Shown here piece by piece: positions 25,061 through 34,193 of a stretch of 64,000 nt of DNA (position 1 is the stretch's first letter; every line of letters begins with the position of its first letter). This DNA comes from Polyangium sp. 15x6. Lineage in GTDB: Bacteria; Myxococcota_A; Polyangia; Polyangiales; Polyangiaceae. The stretch covers positions 1 through 64,000 of the forward strand of contig NZ_JASBQE010000028.1 of NCBI RefSeq assembly GCF_029960785.1, read 5' to 3'. The position numbers and the translations under genes are program-made. The notes under the pieces were generated by a model that saw only the letters and a program-made list of their open reading frames with translations, ran no database searches and was not told the origin of the DNA.

Positions 25061-25966
25061 ATGTCCATCCCTCTCGGAGAGCTCGCGGCCCTCGGCACGG
25101 CCCTTTGCTGGACCGCGAGTTCCCTCGCGTTCGCGGCCGCTGGACGCCGCATGGGCTCCTTGTCGCTCAACCTCGTCCGCCTCGTCCTCGCGTTCGTTTT
25201 TCTCGGCGTGTACAATTTCGGTCGTCGTGGCCTTGCATTGCCCGTCGACGCCTCTGCGGAGGCGTGGGGCTGGCTCTTCGTGAGTGGCCTCGTCGGATTC
25301 GTCTTCGGCGACATGTGCCTCTTTCGGGCTTTTTTGCTCATTGGCCCGCGCGTCGCGATGCTCGTCATGTCGCTCGCCCCGCCGATCGCGGCCGTCCTCG
25401 GGTGGCTCGTCCTCGGCGAACGGATCGGGGACCTCGGTATCGTCGGAATGATCGTGACGCTCGTGGGCGTCGCGGTCGTCGTGCTCGAACGAACGGATCC
25501 TACGAATACCGCGGGCGCCGGGCCGAAAGGGGAATCGGGGAAAGGCGTCCTGCTCGCATTGGGCGGCGCTGCCGGGCAGGCCGTGGGCCTCGTGCTGAGC
25601 AAGATCGGCATGAAGACCTACGACCCGTTCGCCGCGACGCAAATTCGCATCATCGCGGGCATCGTGGGTTTTTCCTTCCTGTTCACGTTCATCCAATGGT
25701 GGGGCCGGACGGCCGTGGCGGTCCGCGACCGCACGGCGCTCGGATTCGCGGCGCTCGGCGCGATTGCGGGCCCGTTCGTGGGCGTATCGCTATCGCTCCT
25801 CTCGATTCAGCACACGGAGACGGGCGTCGCGGCCACGATCATGGCGACGACCCCCGTCCTCCTCATTCCGGCCGTCATTCTGGTCCACAAGGAATACGTG
25901 AGCCTGCGCGCCATCCTCGGCGCGCTCGTCGCCGTCGGCGGCGTCGCGTTGCTCTGCATCCGGTAA
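25061..25966 (+). CDS. DMT-superfamily (EamA) transporter
   Basis: A 301-aa inner-membrane protein with about ten hydrophobic helices in two EamA repeats. The first repeat begins MSIPLGELAALGTALCWTAS and the second restarts near GVLLALGGAAGQAVGLVLSK (about 167-186). The motif LGWLVLGERI (about 111-120) at the end of helix 4 is a DMT hallmark. Members export metabolites, amino acids or drugs; the substrate here is unknown. It sits alone on the plus strand between two large kinases transcribed the other way. Confidence 0.88.
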   Translation: MSIPLGELAALGTALCWTASSLAFAAAGRRMGSLSLNLVRLVLAFVFLGVYNFGRRGLALPVDASAEAWGWLFVSGLVGFVFGDMCLFRAFLLIGPRVAMLVMSLAPPIAAVLGWLVLGERIGDLGIVGMIVTLVGVAVVVLERTDPTNTAGAGPKGESGKGVLLALGGAAGQAVGLVLSKIGMKTYDPFAATQIRIIAGIVGFSFLFTFIQWWGRTAVAVRDRTALGFAALGAIAGPFVGVSLSLLSIQHTETGVAATIMATTPVLLIPAVILVHKEYVSLRAILGALVAVGGVALLCIR

Positions 25967-26021
25967 CGGAATGCGGTGAGGGATTTCGTTCTGGACCCGC
26001 AGCGGTAAAACCTGAGCCGAT

Positions 26022-29000
26022 CTACGCGCCCGGGCCGAGCCAGACCCGGGCGAGCTCCAGCGTTCGCGCATTCTCGGGCACGTCTTCGAGGAAGCTCCGC
26101 CGATATGCCGGGTCCGGCGTCCGATCCGCCATCCGAAGGAGCCGATCGCGCGCCGCCGCGAGCGTCGCACGCGCCTCGTCTCGCGCGCCCGCCGCGTCGA
26201 GGCATTCGGCGAGCACGAGCTGTAAAAACACACCACGATAACCGAATCCGCGCACGGCCTCGTACCGCGCATGCGACTCCCGCGCCGCCGCGAGCGCCTC
26301 GTCCACGCGCCCTTCCGAGAGCAACGCCCGCGCGAGCACCGCGCCCGCCGCGGCGCGATCGAGCGGAAGCACCCCGCCGAGTTCCATCGCCGCCCGCGTG
26401 TGCCGCGCCGCCTCCTCGTGATTGCCCGCGCGCCGCGCCACCTCGGCGAGCCCCCAGCGCCCGCGCGCCTCGTCCGCCTCGTTGCCCGTCATCTTCGCCG
26501 CCGCGAAGAGCCGCATCGCCTCGTCGCGCGCCTCGCCGAGCCGGCCTCCGTCCGAGAGCGCGAGCACCCGGAAGAGCGCGCGAAGCGAGGCCACGATCGC
26601 GAAATCCTCGTCGGTCCGCGCCTCCGGCCGGAGCGTCTCGGCCGCGCGCGCATTGGCCCCGAGCATCCACTCGTTCATCCCGACGAACACCCGCGCGAGC
26701 ACCACGCCCCGCCTCGAGCCGGCCTCGTTGAACGCCTGGAGCGCCGCGAGCGACCGCGACAAACTCTGCCAGGGGTCCTCCTTGATCCACGCCTCCCAGC
26801 GCGGATACGAGAGGTGCCAGAAGGCCCGGGCCATCGGGTCGCGATCGGCGGCGGGCGCGACGAGCGCGTCGAGCCTGCGTTGAATGGGCTCGACGATATC
26901 GATGCGCCCCTCCGTCAGGAGCAGGACCGTGGCCATCGCGAGCGCGAGCGCGACGGTGCCGAGGACCTCGGGCGCGGGCTCGATCGTGGCGATCGCGTCG
27001 AGCAGCGCGATCGACTCGTCGACGTGCTTCATGCGGAGGGCGTACGTGAATTGCGCCAGCGCGCCGCGCACCCAGGGCGCGCTGCCGGGCGGGGCCCTGC
27101 GCGTGAGCCGCGCGCCGTGCGTCGCCGCCTCTTCGAGGTGGTTTTGCCACATGCGCGCCTCGGACACGATGCCGAGCAGCCCGATTTCCGTCTCGGGGTC
27201 GGGGCCGAGGGCGAGGGCGCGCTCGGCGCGGCGGACGGCGTCCTCGTCGTCGCCGGCGCGATGCGCCTGCTCGGCCGCGCGCAGAAGGTGGCGCACGGCG
27301 CGGCTCGGCTTCTGGCCTCGCTCGAAATGGGTCGCGAGGACGAGCGGGTCCGTCTCGCCGTGGGATTCGAGCCACGCCCCCGCGAGCCTGTGCCCGAGCT
27401 CGCGGTCCTCCTCGGTCAGCATCGTATAGGCGCCCTCGCGCACGAGCGCGTGCAGGAACGCGATCTCTTCCTCGCCGGGGAGCCGACTTTGCCCGCGGAA
27501 CGACACGAGCTCCCGCTCTTCGAGCGCCACGAGCCGCTCGCGGACGGCATTCTTGCCGACGGCTTCGCCGAGCAGCGCCCGCGCGCCGCCGGCCCAGAAC
27601 ACGTCCCCGAATACACTGGCCGCGCGGAGCAGCCGCCGATCCTCGTCGTCGAGCGAGGCCAGGCGCGATTGCACCATCGCCACCACCGTCTCCGGCAGCT
27701 CCGCGTCCCGCCCCTCCGCCGCGGCGCGGATCAGCTCTTCCAGGTAAAACGCATTTCCCTGCGCGCGCTGGACGATCCGCTCGACGACCTCTTGCGGCGC
27801 GCTCTCGCCGAGCGCCCCCCGCACGAGCTTCTCGCTCGCCCGCTTGCCGAGCTCCGTGAGGCTGATCTCCTGCAATCGGCGCCCCTCCCAGAGCCGCGGG
27901 AATCGCTCCCGCACGTCGGGCCGCGCCGTGGCGAGGACGAAAAAGGGTTTGTCGGAGAGCGTGCGCAGCGCCGCGTCCACGAGCCGCACGCTCGGCAGGT
28001 CGCCCCATTGCAGATCCTCGAGCACCAGGAGCACGGGCGCCGCGTCGCACTCGGCCCCGAGGAAATCGAGGAACGCCGCGCGGATCTGGTCGATCATGAG
28101 CTGCACGTCCGCGCGCGCGGCGCGGAGCGGCAGGTCGTCCTCGTCCGGGAACGGCGCGTCCACGATCTCGCCGAGGAACCGCGCCACGCGTTTCGCCTCC
28201 GCCCCCGAGAAGCGCGCCGACACCCGCTCGAGAAGTTTGTCACGGCGCACGTTCGGCCCATCGCCGGCCGCGATGCCGAGCGCGGTGCAGAGCGCCGGCG
28301 ACACGAGCCGGAATGCAGATCCCGCCCGGCGCGCGTCGCCGCCCGAGACCCACGCGTTCGCGAGCGGCGCCTCGCGCAGCGCGATCTGCACGAACTCCTG
28401 CGCGAGCCTGGATTTGCCGAGGCCCGCGGCCGCCGTCACGAGCGCGGCCTGCGCGGCCGGCTCCTCGATGCAGTCCTCGAACAGGCCCGCGAGCGTGCGC
28501 AGCTCGCGTTCCCGGCCCACGCAAGGCGTGGGGTTGCCGAGCAGCGTGCGCGTGCCGAGCAGCGCCGGACGCTCGCCGTGTAGCGAGAAGCCCGTGCCAT
28601 CCTTTCGCACCTCGAAGCGCGCGTCGAGCAGGCCCGCCGTGAGCTCGTCGAGCGCGATCGGGCACTCCTCGTAGCTTGCGCCGCGATGCTCCGCGAGCGC
28701 GTGCGCCGCCCTGTCGATCGCGTCCCCGAGCGGGCTCGGCCCCGCGAGCGAGCCCCATCCGACCGCGAGAGCGAACGGCCGCCCGCCGCCGATCGACCGG
28801 AGCTCCATCGCGATGCGCGCCGCCCGCGCCGCGAGGTCCTTCGCGCCCGCGCCCGCGGTCCAGAGCGCGAGCGAGCCATCGCGGAGGATCTCGCACGGCA
28901 CCCCGCGCGCCTCGGCCTCGGCTTGCAGCGATCGATCGAGCTCCGAGGCGCGACGCTCGCGGCTCTCGAACGATCGGCCGAACGCCGGCGGAGGCAGCGA

Positions 29001-29924
29001 GTTTTTCGAGCGCCCGATGAGCAGCGCCGCGACGGGCCGGCGCTCGGTGCTCGTGAGCGAGGGCGGGCGGAGCGAGAGCGGCGTGACGGCGCGCACCGTG
29101 GCCGCGCCGCTCTCCAGAAGCTGGAGCTCCTCCACCACGGCGCGTCCGTCGCGAGGCCTGTCCGCCGGGTCCTTCGCGAGCATGCGCATCACGAGCGTTT
29201 CGAGTTCATACGGAATTTCCGGCCGGAGCTCCGCGAGGGACGGCGGCTCGGCGAAGAGCACCTTCGCGAGGATCGCGTGCAGGTGATCGCCCGGGAACGC
29301 GGGCGCGCCCGCGAGGCATTCGAAAAGAAGACAGCCGAGGGCGAACACGTCGGCGCGCGCGTCCACCTCGGCCTCGCCGCGCACCTGCTCGGGCGCCATG
29401 AAGCCCGGCGTGCCGACGATGCTGTCGGTCCCCGTGATGCGCGTGCGTCGCCCGAGCTTGGCGATGCCGAAGTCGAGCAGCTTCGGCTGGTCGGGCCGGC
29501 CGTTCACGAGAAAGACATTCTCGGGCTTGAGATCGCGATGGACGATGAGTTTTTCGTGGGCCGCGGCGAGCGCCTCGGCGACCTTGCGCGCGAGGGCGAC
29601 GGTGTCCTCCACCGACAGCCGCCCGCGCGCGAGCGTGCGCGCGAGCTCCTCGCCGTCGAGCCATTCCATCACGAGGTAGCGCGTCCCGTTCACGAGCGTG
29701 CCGTGCCCGAGGTAGCGGACGATGCCCGGGTGATCGAGCGATCCGAGCGCCTCGATCTCGCGGTCGAAACGCGCGTCGTCCACGGGGCTCGCCTCGGAGA
29801 CGAGCTTCAGCGCGACCGGCGTCATGCTCTGCCGATCCCGCGCCTGATGCACTTCGGCCATGCCGCCGGTCCCTGCAAGATGCAGGATCTCGTACCGCTC
29901 GGCGAAAACCGTACCTTCCCTCAT
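26022..29924 (-). CDS. Ser/Thr protein kinase with AAA ATPase and TPR region (paralogue)
   Basis: A 1300-aa protein with the same order as 21020-24967. The kinase domain is complete: GTGGMAEVH loop, Lys40 in VALK, HRDLKPEN (129-136), DFG (151-153) and APEQ (177-180). The ATPase part has PCVGRERELRTLAGLFEDC and the Walker A Lys504-Ser505 in AAAGLGKSRL, followed by VLLVLEDLQWGD. The C-terminal part is TPR-like. Both paralogues have a segment between kinase and ATPase beginning with VAALLIGRSKNSLPPPAFGR (here) or VSVILVSAPKEVLPPIDPLG (the other), reminiscent of a degenerate adenylate cyclase domain. The gene ends 55 bp from the convergent transporter gene. The sensing input and targets are unknown. 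Confidence 0.92.
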   Translation of the reverse strand: MREGTVFAERYEILHLAGTGGMAEVHQARDRQSMTPVALKLVSEASPVDDARFDREIEALGSLDHPGIVRYLGHGTLVNGTRYLVMEWLDGEELARTLARGRLSVEDTVALARKVAEALAAAHEKLIVHRDLKPENVFLVNGRPDQPKLLDFGIAKLGRRTRITGTDSIVGTPGFMAPEQVRGEAEVDARADVFALGCLLFECLAGAPAFPGDHLHAILAKVLFAEPPSLAELRPEIPYELETLVMRMLAKDPADRPRDGRAVVEELQLLESGAATVRAVTPLSLRPPSLTSTERRPVAALLIGRSKNSLPPPAFGRSFESRERRASELDRSLQAEAEARGVPCEILRDGSLALWTAGAGAKDLAARAARIAMELRSIGGGRPFALAVGWGSLAGPSPLGDAIDRAAHALAEHRGASYEECPIALDELTAGLLDARFEVRKDGTGFSLHGERPALLGTRTLLGNPTPCVGRERELRTLAGLFEDCIEEPAAQAALVTAAAGLGKSRLAQEFVQIALREAPLANAWVSGGDARRAGSAFRLVSPALCTALGIAAGDGPNVRRDKLLERVSARFSGAEAKRVARFLGEIVDAPFPDEDDLPLRAARADVQLMIDQIRAAFLDFLGAECDAAPVLLVLEDLQWGDLPSVRLVDAALRTLSDKPFFVLATARPDVRERFPRLWEGRRLQEISLTELGKRASEKLVRGALGESAPQEVVERIVQRAQGNAFYLEELIRAAAEGRDAELPETVVAMVQSRLASLDDEDRRLLRAASVFGDVFWAGGARALLGEAVGKNAVRERLVALEERELVSFRGQSRLPGEEEIAFLHALVREGAYTMLTEEDRELGHRLAGAWLESHGETDPLVLATHFERGQKPSRAVRHLLRAAEQAHRAGDDEDAVRRAERALALGPDPETEIGLLGIVSEARMWQNHLEEAATHGARLTRRAPPGSAPWVRGALAQFTYALRMKHVDESIALLDAIATIEPAPEVLGTVALALAMATVLLLTEGRIDIVEPIQRRLDALVAPAADRDPMARAFWHLSYPRWEAWIKEDPWQSLSRSLAALQAFNEAGSRRGVVLARVFVGMNEWMLGANARAAETLRPEARTDEDFAIVASLRALFRVLALSDGGRLGEARDEAMRLFAAAKMTGNEADEARGRWGLAEVARRAGNHEEAARHTRAAMELGGVLPLDRAAAGAVLARALLSEGRVDEALAAARESHARYEAVRGFGYRGVFLQLVLAECLDAAGARDEARATLAAARDRLLRMADRTPDPAYRRSFLEDVPENARTLELARVWLGPGA

Positions 29925-30016
29925 CCTTAACGAATCAGTCTACTTGCAGCGCGAGGGCCTTGCAAACCCGGAAGCGCGCGCCGCCCCGGGCATCCCTCGA
30001 CGCGTGATTGCCTCGC

Positions 30017-30556
30017 TCAGCGCGCCGGCGGCATTTTCGCAATCTTGCGCTGGAGCGAACGCCGGTGCATCCGCAGTCGTCGCGCGGCCTCCGAGATATT
30101 GCCGCCGCAATCGCCGAGCACCCGGTGCAGATACTCCCACTCCACACGATCGAGCGAGGGCACGTCGTCCGGCGCGCCCTCCGCGGACGGACGACCGGCG
30201 AGGGCCCGCTCGCACGCGGCCGCGTTCACGGGCTTCGTCAGGTAATCGAATGCCCCCGCGCGCATCGCCTCCACCGCATTCGCGATCGTGCCGTATCCGG
30301 TGAGCACCACGATTCGTGTCCCCTCGTCGAGGGCCCTTAGCGATCGCACGAGGTCGATCCCGCTGCCGCCCGGCATTCGCACGTCGACGAGCGCATATTC
30401 GAAGACCTGCCGCTCGGCGAGCGCGAGCGCCGCCGCGGGCCCCTCGGCGAGCGACACCGAAAAACCCCGGCGTTCGAGGGCTTCCCCGAGCGCGGCCCGG
30501 AACGCGGCGTCGTCGTCCACCACGAGCAGCGTGGGTTTTCCCTCGGCCGCCGTCAC
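30017..30556 (-). CDS. regA: RegA/PrrA/ActR-type response regulator
   Basis: A 179-aa regulator. The receiver has LLVVDDDAAFR, the phospho-acceptor Asp58 in LVDVRMPGGSG, and VVLTGYGTIANAVEAMRAGA with Lys in DYLTKPV. The C-terminal Fis-type helix-turn-helix, NISEAARRLRMHRRSLQRKI (about 153-172), is nearly the RegA/PrrA recognition helix. The GTG at 30556 overlaps the stop of the histidine kinase gene (GTGA), so the pair is co-translated. In alphaproteobacteria this system switches photosynthesis, respiration and nitrogen genes on low redox; the role here must be inferred. Confidence 0.9.
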   Translation of the reverse strand: MTAAEGKPTLLVVDDDAAFRAALGEALERRGFSVSLAEGPAAALALAERQVFEYALVDVRMPGGSGIDLVRSLRALDEGTRIVVLTGYGTIANAVEAMRAGAFDYLTKPVNAAACERALAGRPSAEGAPDDVPSLDRVEWEYLHRVLGDCGGNISEAARRLRMHRRSLQRKIAKMPPAR

Positions 30557-31848
30557 GCCCGCGCCTCCGCGAGCCGGATCGTCACGCGCGTCCCCCGCGG
30601 CTCGCGCGGCCCGATATCGAGCGTCCCTCCGGCGATCTCCACGACGCGCCGCACGAGCCAGAGCCCGAGGCCCATTCCCTCGCCGGGCTCCTTCGTCGTC
30701 AAGAACGGCTCGCCGAGACGCTCGCAGAGATCCGCGGGCACGCCCGTGCCTTCGTCCTCCACCGCCACGAGGATCCGCTCGCCCTCGCGCCGCACGTGCA
30801 CGCCGATCGGCGCCGTCACCGACCCGGCTCGGCACGCGAAGAGCGCATTGTCGAGCAAGGCCCCGAGCGCGCCCTCCACTTCGGCCGCGGACAAACCCAC
30901 GCGCGCGCCTGGATCACACGACATCGAAATCGTGACCTTCGCGTCCGGGTGCGCCGCCCGCCAAGCCGCGACCGCGCGCGTCGCGGCGTCCGTGATGCTC
31001 GCGTGTTCGCCCTCGGCGCTGCGCGTGCTGCCCGCGGACAGGCGCGTGATCACCTGCCGGCATCGCTCGACCTGCGCGCCGATCGCCGCGCCGTGCCGCT
31101 TCGCCGCGTCGGGCTCGCAGCCGTCGCCGATCTCGTACGCGAGCACGGCGATCGTCCCGAGCGGCGTGTTGAGCTCGTGCGCGGTGCCTGCCGCGAGCGT
31201 CGCGAGCGCGCGGAACCGCGCGTTCGCCTCGGCCTCGCGGCGCAAGCGCGCGATCTCGCGGCCGCGCGCGGCGAGCGCGCCGCGCACGTGCGTGACGAAC
31301 GTGGCGATGATCCCCGCGGAGATCGCGAAGGCGAACCACATCCCGTAGAGGTGCGTCGAGAAGGCCCCGTTCTCCGGGTGGCTCGGACAGCAGGCCCCGG
31401 ACGGCACGCTGAAGAGCGCGAGGAAGAGGCACGCGGCGAAGCCCGAGAGCGCGAGCGTCGTGCCGAGCGGCAAGACCGCGGCCGCGAGCGCGACGTGGAT
31501 CAAAAAGAGCGCGCTCCACGGGTTCGCCGCGCCGCCCGAGCACGCGAGGACCACGAAGATGCCGGCGAGGTCGAGCGCGAGCCCGGCCGCGAGCGCGCGC
31601 GGCGACGGCGGCGGACGGCCCCTTCCCGCGCGCGAAGCCACGAGCGCGTTCGCCGCGGCGACGAGCAGCGTCGCGGGCACGGCGATCTCGTAGCGGACGT
31701 GAAAGCCGAGGATGTGCTCGCTGAAGGGCAGCGTCGCGAGCAAGAGGACGGAGATCGCGATGCGCAGCCCGGACAGGCCTCGCTCGACGATCCCGATCGC
31801 GTCGTCTTCCTCGTGGGCCGCGGGCAGGCCCAGGGGTGCGCCGGACAT
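30553..31848 (-). CDS. regB: RegB/PrrB-type redox-sensing histidine kinase
   Basis: A 431-aa membrane kinase. About six N-terminal helices (30-190) precede the catalytic core. In the third helix region the sequence SGGAANPWSALF (104-115) matches the GGxxNPF quinone-binding signature of RegB. The H-box LAAGTAHELNTPLGTIAVLA carries phospho-accepting His224, typical of RegB. ATP-binding motifs follow: LDNALFAC, VEDEGTG and GEGMGLGLWLVRRVVE. A Cys pair lies in GACCPSHPE (151-159), in the periplasmic or loop part of the fifth segment. The start is ATG 31848; an in-frame ATG at 31920 would add a poorly conserved tail and overlap the divergent promoter region. Confidence 0.88.
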   Translation of the reverse strand: MSGAPLGLPAAHEEDDAIGIVERGLSGLRIAISVLLLATLPFSEHILGFHVRYEIAVPATLLVAAANALVASRAGRGRPPPSPRALAAGLALDLAGIFVVLACSGGAANPWSALFLIHVALAAAVLPLGTTLALSGFAACLFLALFSVPSGACCPSHPENGAFSTHLYGMWFAFAISAGIIATFVTHVRGALAARGREIARLRREAEANARFRALATLAAGTAHELNTPLGTIAVLAYEIGDGCEPDAAKRHGAAIGAQVERCRQVITRLSAGSTRSAEGEHASITDAATRAVAAWRAAHPDAKVTISMSCDPGARVGLSAAEVEGALGALLDNALFACRAGSVTAPIGVHVRREGERILVAVEDEGTGVPADLCERLGEPFLTTKEPGEGMGLGLWLVRRVVEIAGGTLDIGPREPRGTRVTIRLAEARA

Positions 31849-31960
31849 GGGCGCGAGCGTAGCAACCGCGAGGCGCGCCGGGGTGCGTCCGATCGTCGCA
31901 CCGGACCGTTCGGACGTCATGCGACAACGTGTCTCATGGATCTTCGGGCCGCGCGGCTCC

Positions 31961-32905
31961 ATGGATGCACCCGTGCTCGGCGCCTGCAAGACCTTCGCCT
32001 CGGCCCTGCTTGGCTGTGTGCTTCTTCTGGCCTCCCGTGATGCCTCGGCGTCCGCTTGTTGCGGCAGCGGACACGGCCTCGGCCAGCGGCTCGGCCCGCT
32101 CGAGCGCGCGGCGGTCGGGCTCTCGTTTCGTTTCTCCGATCGGTTCGGCTCGCACGGACACGCGGGCGGCTTCACGCTCGCGCCGCCCGGCACCCTCGAC
32201 GCCGAGGGCCGCGCCGAGCTCGGCGTTTTGTTCGCGCCGGTGCCGCGCCTGCAGCTCGGCCTCGTGGCGCCGGTCCTCCTCAACGTCCGAAGCTCGCGCG
32301 ATGATACGTTCGTCGGCGGCGGCTTCGGCGACCTCGCGTTCTCGGCGCGCTTCGACCTCGTCCCGCTCACCACGACGAGCGCCTGGCCCGCGATCGCTCT
32401 CACGGCCGGCGTCGGCCTCCCGACGGGCCGATCCGCGACGGACGCGAAGGACCCGCTCGCCACGGACGCCACGGGCCTCGGCGCGGCCGAGGTTCGTCCG
32501 GGCGTGTTCGTCGAGAAAAACTGGGCGGGCGAGGCCACGGCCGTCTTCAGCGCGTCGATCGGCTTTCGTACGCCGATGACGGGCGCGCGTGGCGAGCGGA
32601 TCGGGCTCGGCCCGCGGGCGCGGTTCGTCGCGGCGGCGGGGCCGGTGTTCTCCTCGGGGTGGTCGCTCTCGGCGGGGCTCGTGCACGAGCGCGAATCGGC
32701 GCCTTCCATCGGCGGCGTGACCACGCCCGACGCGGATCGGCGACGCACGGCTGCGCTTTTGTTTGCCGGCTACGACATCACCGAGCGCTTCACGGCGCTC
32801 GCTTCGCTCGAGGTGGACCTGCCGGTCCCCTCGCTCGGCAAGAACGAACCATCCGCCGTGGCGTTCGCCATCGGCCTACGGAGATCATTTCCGCGTTATG
32901 AATGA
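31961..32905 (+). CDS. Outer-membrane beta-barrel-like protein next to the redox two-component system
   Basis: 314 aa. The first 29 residues form a signal peptide (TFASALLGCVLLLASRDASA, cleaved near Ala29). The mature N-terminus reads ACCGSGHGLGQRLG. The rest alternates hydrophobic and polar residues with Gly and aromatic residues, for example GLVAPVLLNVRSS and GGFGDLAFSARFDLVPL, and ends with LRRSFPRYE, a typical porin-like aromatic ending. No specific family is recognised. I start at ATG 31961 because the signal peptide begins there, not at the in-frame ATG 31919. It overlaps the next gene by 8 bp and is divergent from regB with about 110 bp between them. Confidence 0.65.
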   Translation: MDAPVLGACKTFASALLGCVLLLASRDASASACCGSGHGLGQRLGPLERAAVGLSFRFSDRFGSHGHAGGFTLAPPGTLDAEGRAELGVLFAPVPRLQLGLVAPVLLNVRSSRDDTFVGGGFGDLAFSARFDLVPLTTTSAWPAIALTAGVGLPTGRSATDAKDPLATDATGLGAAEVRPGVFVEKNWAGEATAVFSASIGFRTPMTGARGERIGLGPRARFVAAAGPVFSSGWSLSAGLVHERESAPSIGGVTTPDADRRRTAALLFAGYDITERFTALASLEVDLPVPSLGKNEPSAVAFAIGLRRSFPRYE

Positions 32906-33338
32906 GACGAACCGCATCTCCCGCGCCCGTTTTTCGAGGATGCTCCTTTGCGCGATCGCCTTCTCGTCGCTCGCCGCGTGCGGCGGCGCGGAGGGGACCT
33001 CGGGGAGCCCGGACCAGGAGTCGATCGGCCTGCGCGGCGCGCTCGAATTCACGCTCGTCCCCGAGGCGCCGATCGTGCAGGGCGAGAACGATCTGCGATT
33101 GACCCTGCACGACGCCGCGACCGGCGCGGTGATCGAGGGGGCTTCGATCGAAGTGACGGCGATCATGCCGGCGATGGGGCACGAGGCGACGGACGCGCCC
33201 GCGATCGAGGAGGCGGGCGCCGGCGCCTATGCCGTGCGAGGCCTCGCGCTCTCCATGCCGGGACGCTGGGACGTCCACGTGAAGGTCGAGCACCAGGGCA
33301 CGACCGATGAGGTCCATTTCTATTACGACGTCCCCTGA
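32898..33338 (+). CDS. YtkA/FixH-like lipoprotein
   Basis: A 146-aa lipoprotein with lipobox SLAAC (Cys28). The mature domain, beginning GALEFTLVPEAPIVQGENDL, has the pattern of YtkA-like domains: NDLRLTLHDAATGAVIEGASIE, then IMPAMGHEATDAP and MPGRWDVHVKVEHQGT. The PAMGHE segment is typical of periplasmic metal/copper-handling relatives. The ATG lies 8 bp inside the end of the barrel gene. The 3' end overlaps the convergent thioesterase gene by 16 bp. A shared envelope redox or metal role with its neighbour is inferred. Confidence 0.75.
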   Translation: MNETNRISRARFSRMLLCAIAFSSLAACGGAEGTSGSPDQESIGLRGALEFTLVPEAPIVQGENDLRLTLHDAATGAVIEGASIEVTAIMPAMGHEATDAPAIEEAGAGAYAVRGLALSMPGRWDVHVKVEHQGTTDEVHFYYDVP

Positions 33339-34123
33339 GCCCCTCGGCAATCCACGAACACCTGGCGCAGCGCCTCCAGGAACACCGGCTTCGATTGCTC
33401 GAACAGATAAAAATGGCCGCCCTCGAACATCCGCGAGGTGAAGGCCGCGCTCGTGTGCTCGCGCCACGGCTCGATTTGCTCGGCGCGCGTCGAAAGATCC
33501 TGTCGCCCGCCGAACGCCGTGATCGGGAGCGCGAGCGGCGCTTCGGGCTCGAAGGTGTTCGTCTCGTAAATCCGGAGGTCGGCGCAGAGCGGCGGCAGGA
33601 AGAGATCCATGAGCTCGGCGTTCGACAGGACGGCTTCGGGCGTGCCGCCATAACGACGGAGCTCCTCGATGAGGCGCGGCCTCGGCAGGTCGTGCAGGGG
33701 CATGCGTCCGAGCGGCAGGTGCGGCGCGCGGCTGCTGGAGACGACGAGGGCCCGGGGCGTCGCGGCGCCTCGCGCGCGGAGTGACCGCGCCATCGCGAAT
33801 GCGACGTGGCCGCCGAAGCTGTGCCCGAAAAACACGAACGGGAGGTCGAGCTTCGGCGCGAGCACGGGGACGAGCGCCTCCACGAGCGGGGGCATCGACC
33901 GGTAGGGCGTCACCGAGAAGAGCGACTCGCGGCCGGGGAGTTGCACGGCGTGGAGCTCGACCCAGGGAGGCAAACCCGCGGCGAGCGCGCGGTAGGGGAA
34001 TGCGCCGCTCCCCGCGTGCGGAAAGGCGAAGAGGCGAAGCGCGGGCACTTCTTTGGCGGGGACGCTGACGAGGGCAGGGGACGGAGGCGGGGTCTGAGCC
34101 ATGGGTTCGTGAGCGTTAGGCAT
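33323..34123 (-). CDS. Type II thioesterase (alpha/beta hydrolase, GrsT-like)
   Basis: About 266 aa. This editing thioesterase family removes wrong or stalled acyl groups from carrier proteins of polyketide or peptide synthases. LFAFPHAGSGAFPYRALA near the N-terminus and VQLPGRE are family signatures. The catalytic Ser102 is in FFGHSFGGHVAFA; the Asp lies in TAFGGRQDLSTR and the His in FEGGHFYLFEQ. The start is ATG 34123 or GTG 34126. No modular synthase is within the window, so the partner is elsewhere; the ketosynthase operon at 12.8-21 kb is 12 kb away. Confidence 0.88.
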   Translation of the reverse strand: MPNAHEPMAQTPPPSPALVSVPAKEVPALRLFAFPHAGSGAFPYRALAAGLPPWVELHAVQLPGRESLFSVTPYRSMPPLVEALVPVLAPKLDLPFVFFGHSFGGHVAFAMARSLRARGAATPRALVVSSSRAPHLPLGRMPLHDLPRPRLIEELRRYGGTPEAVLSNAELMDLFLPPLCADLRIYETNTFEPEAPLALPITAFGGRQDLSTRAEQIEPWREHTSAAFTSRMFEGGHFYLFEQSKPVFLEALRQVFVDCRGAQGTS

Positions 34124-34193
34124 CACGAAGGCCCGCGGAGGTCAAGCCCGCCGTGTTGACGGCCCGCGCGCGTGTCCGTAGCCTCACCGGGCC

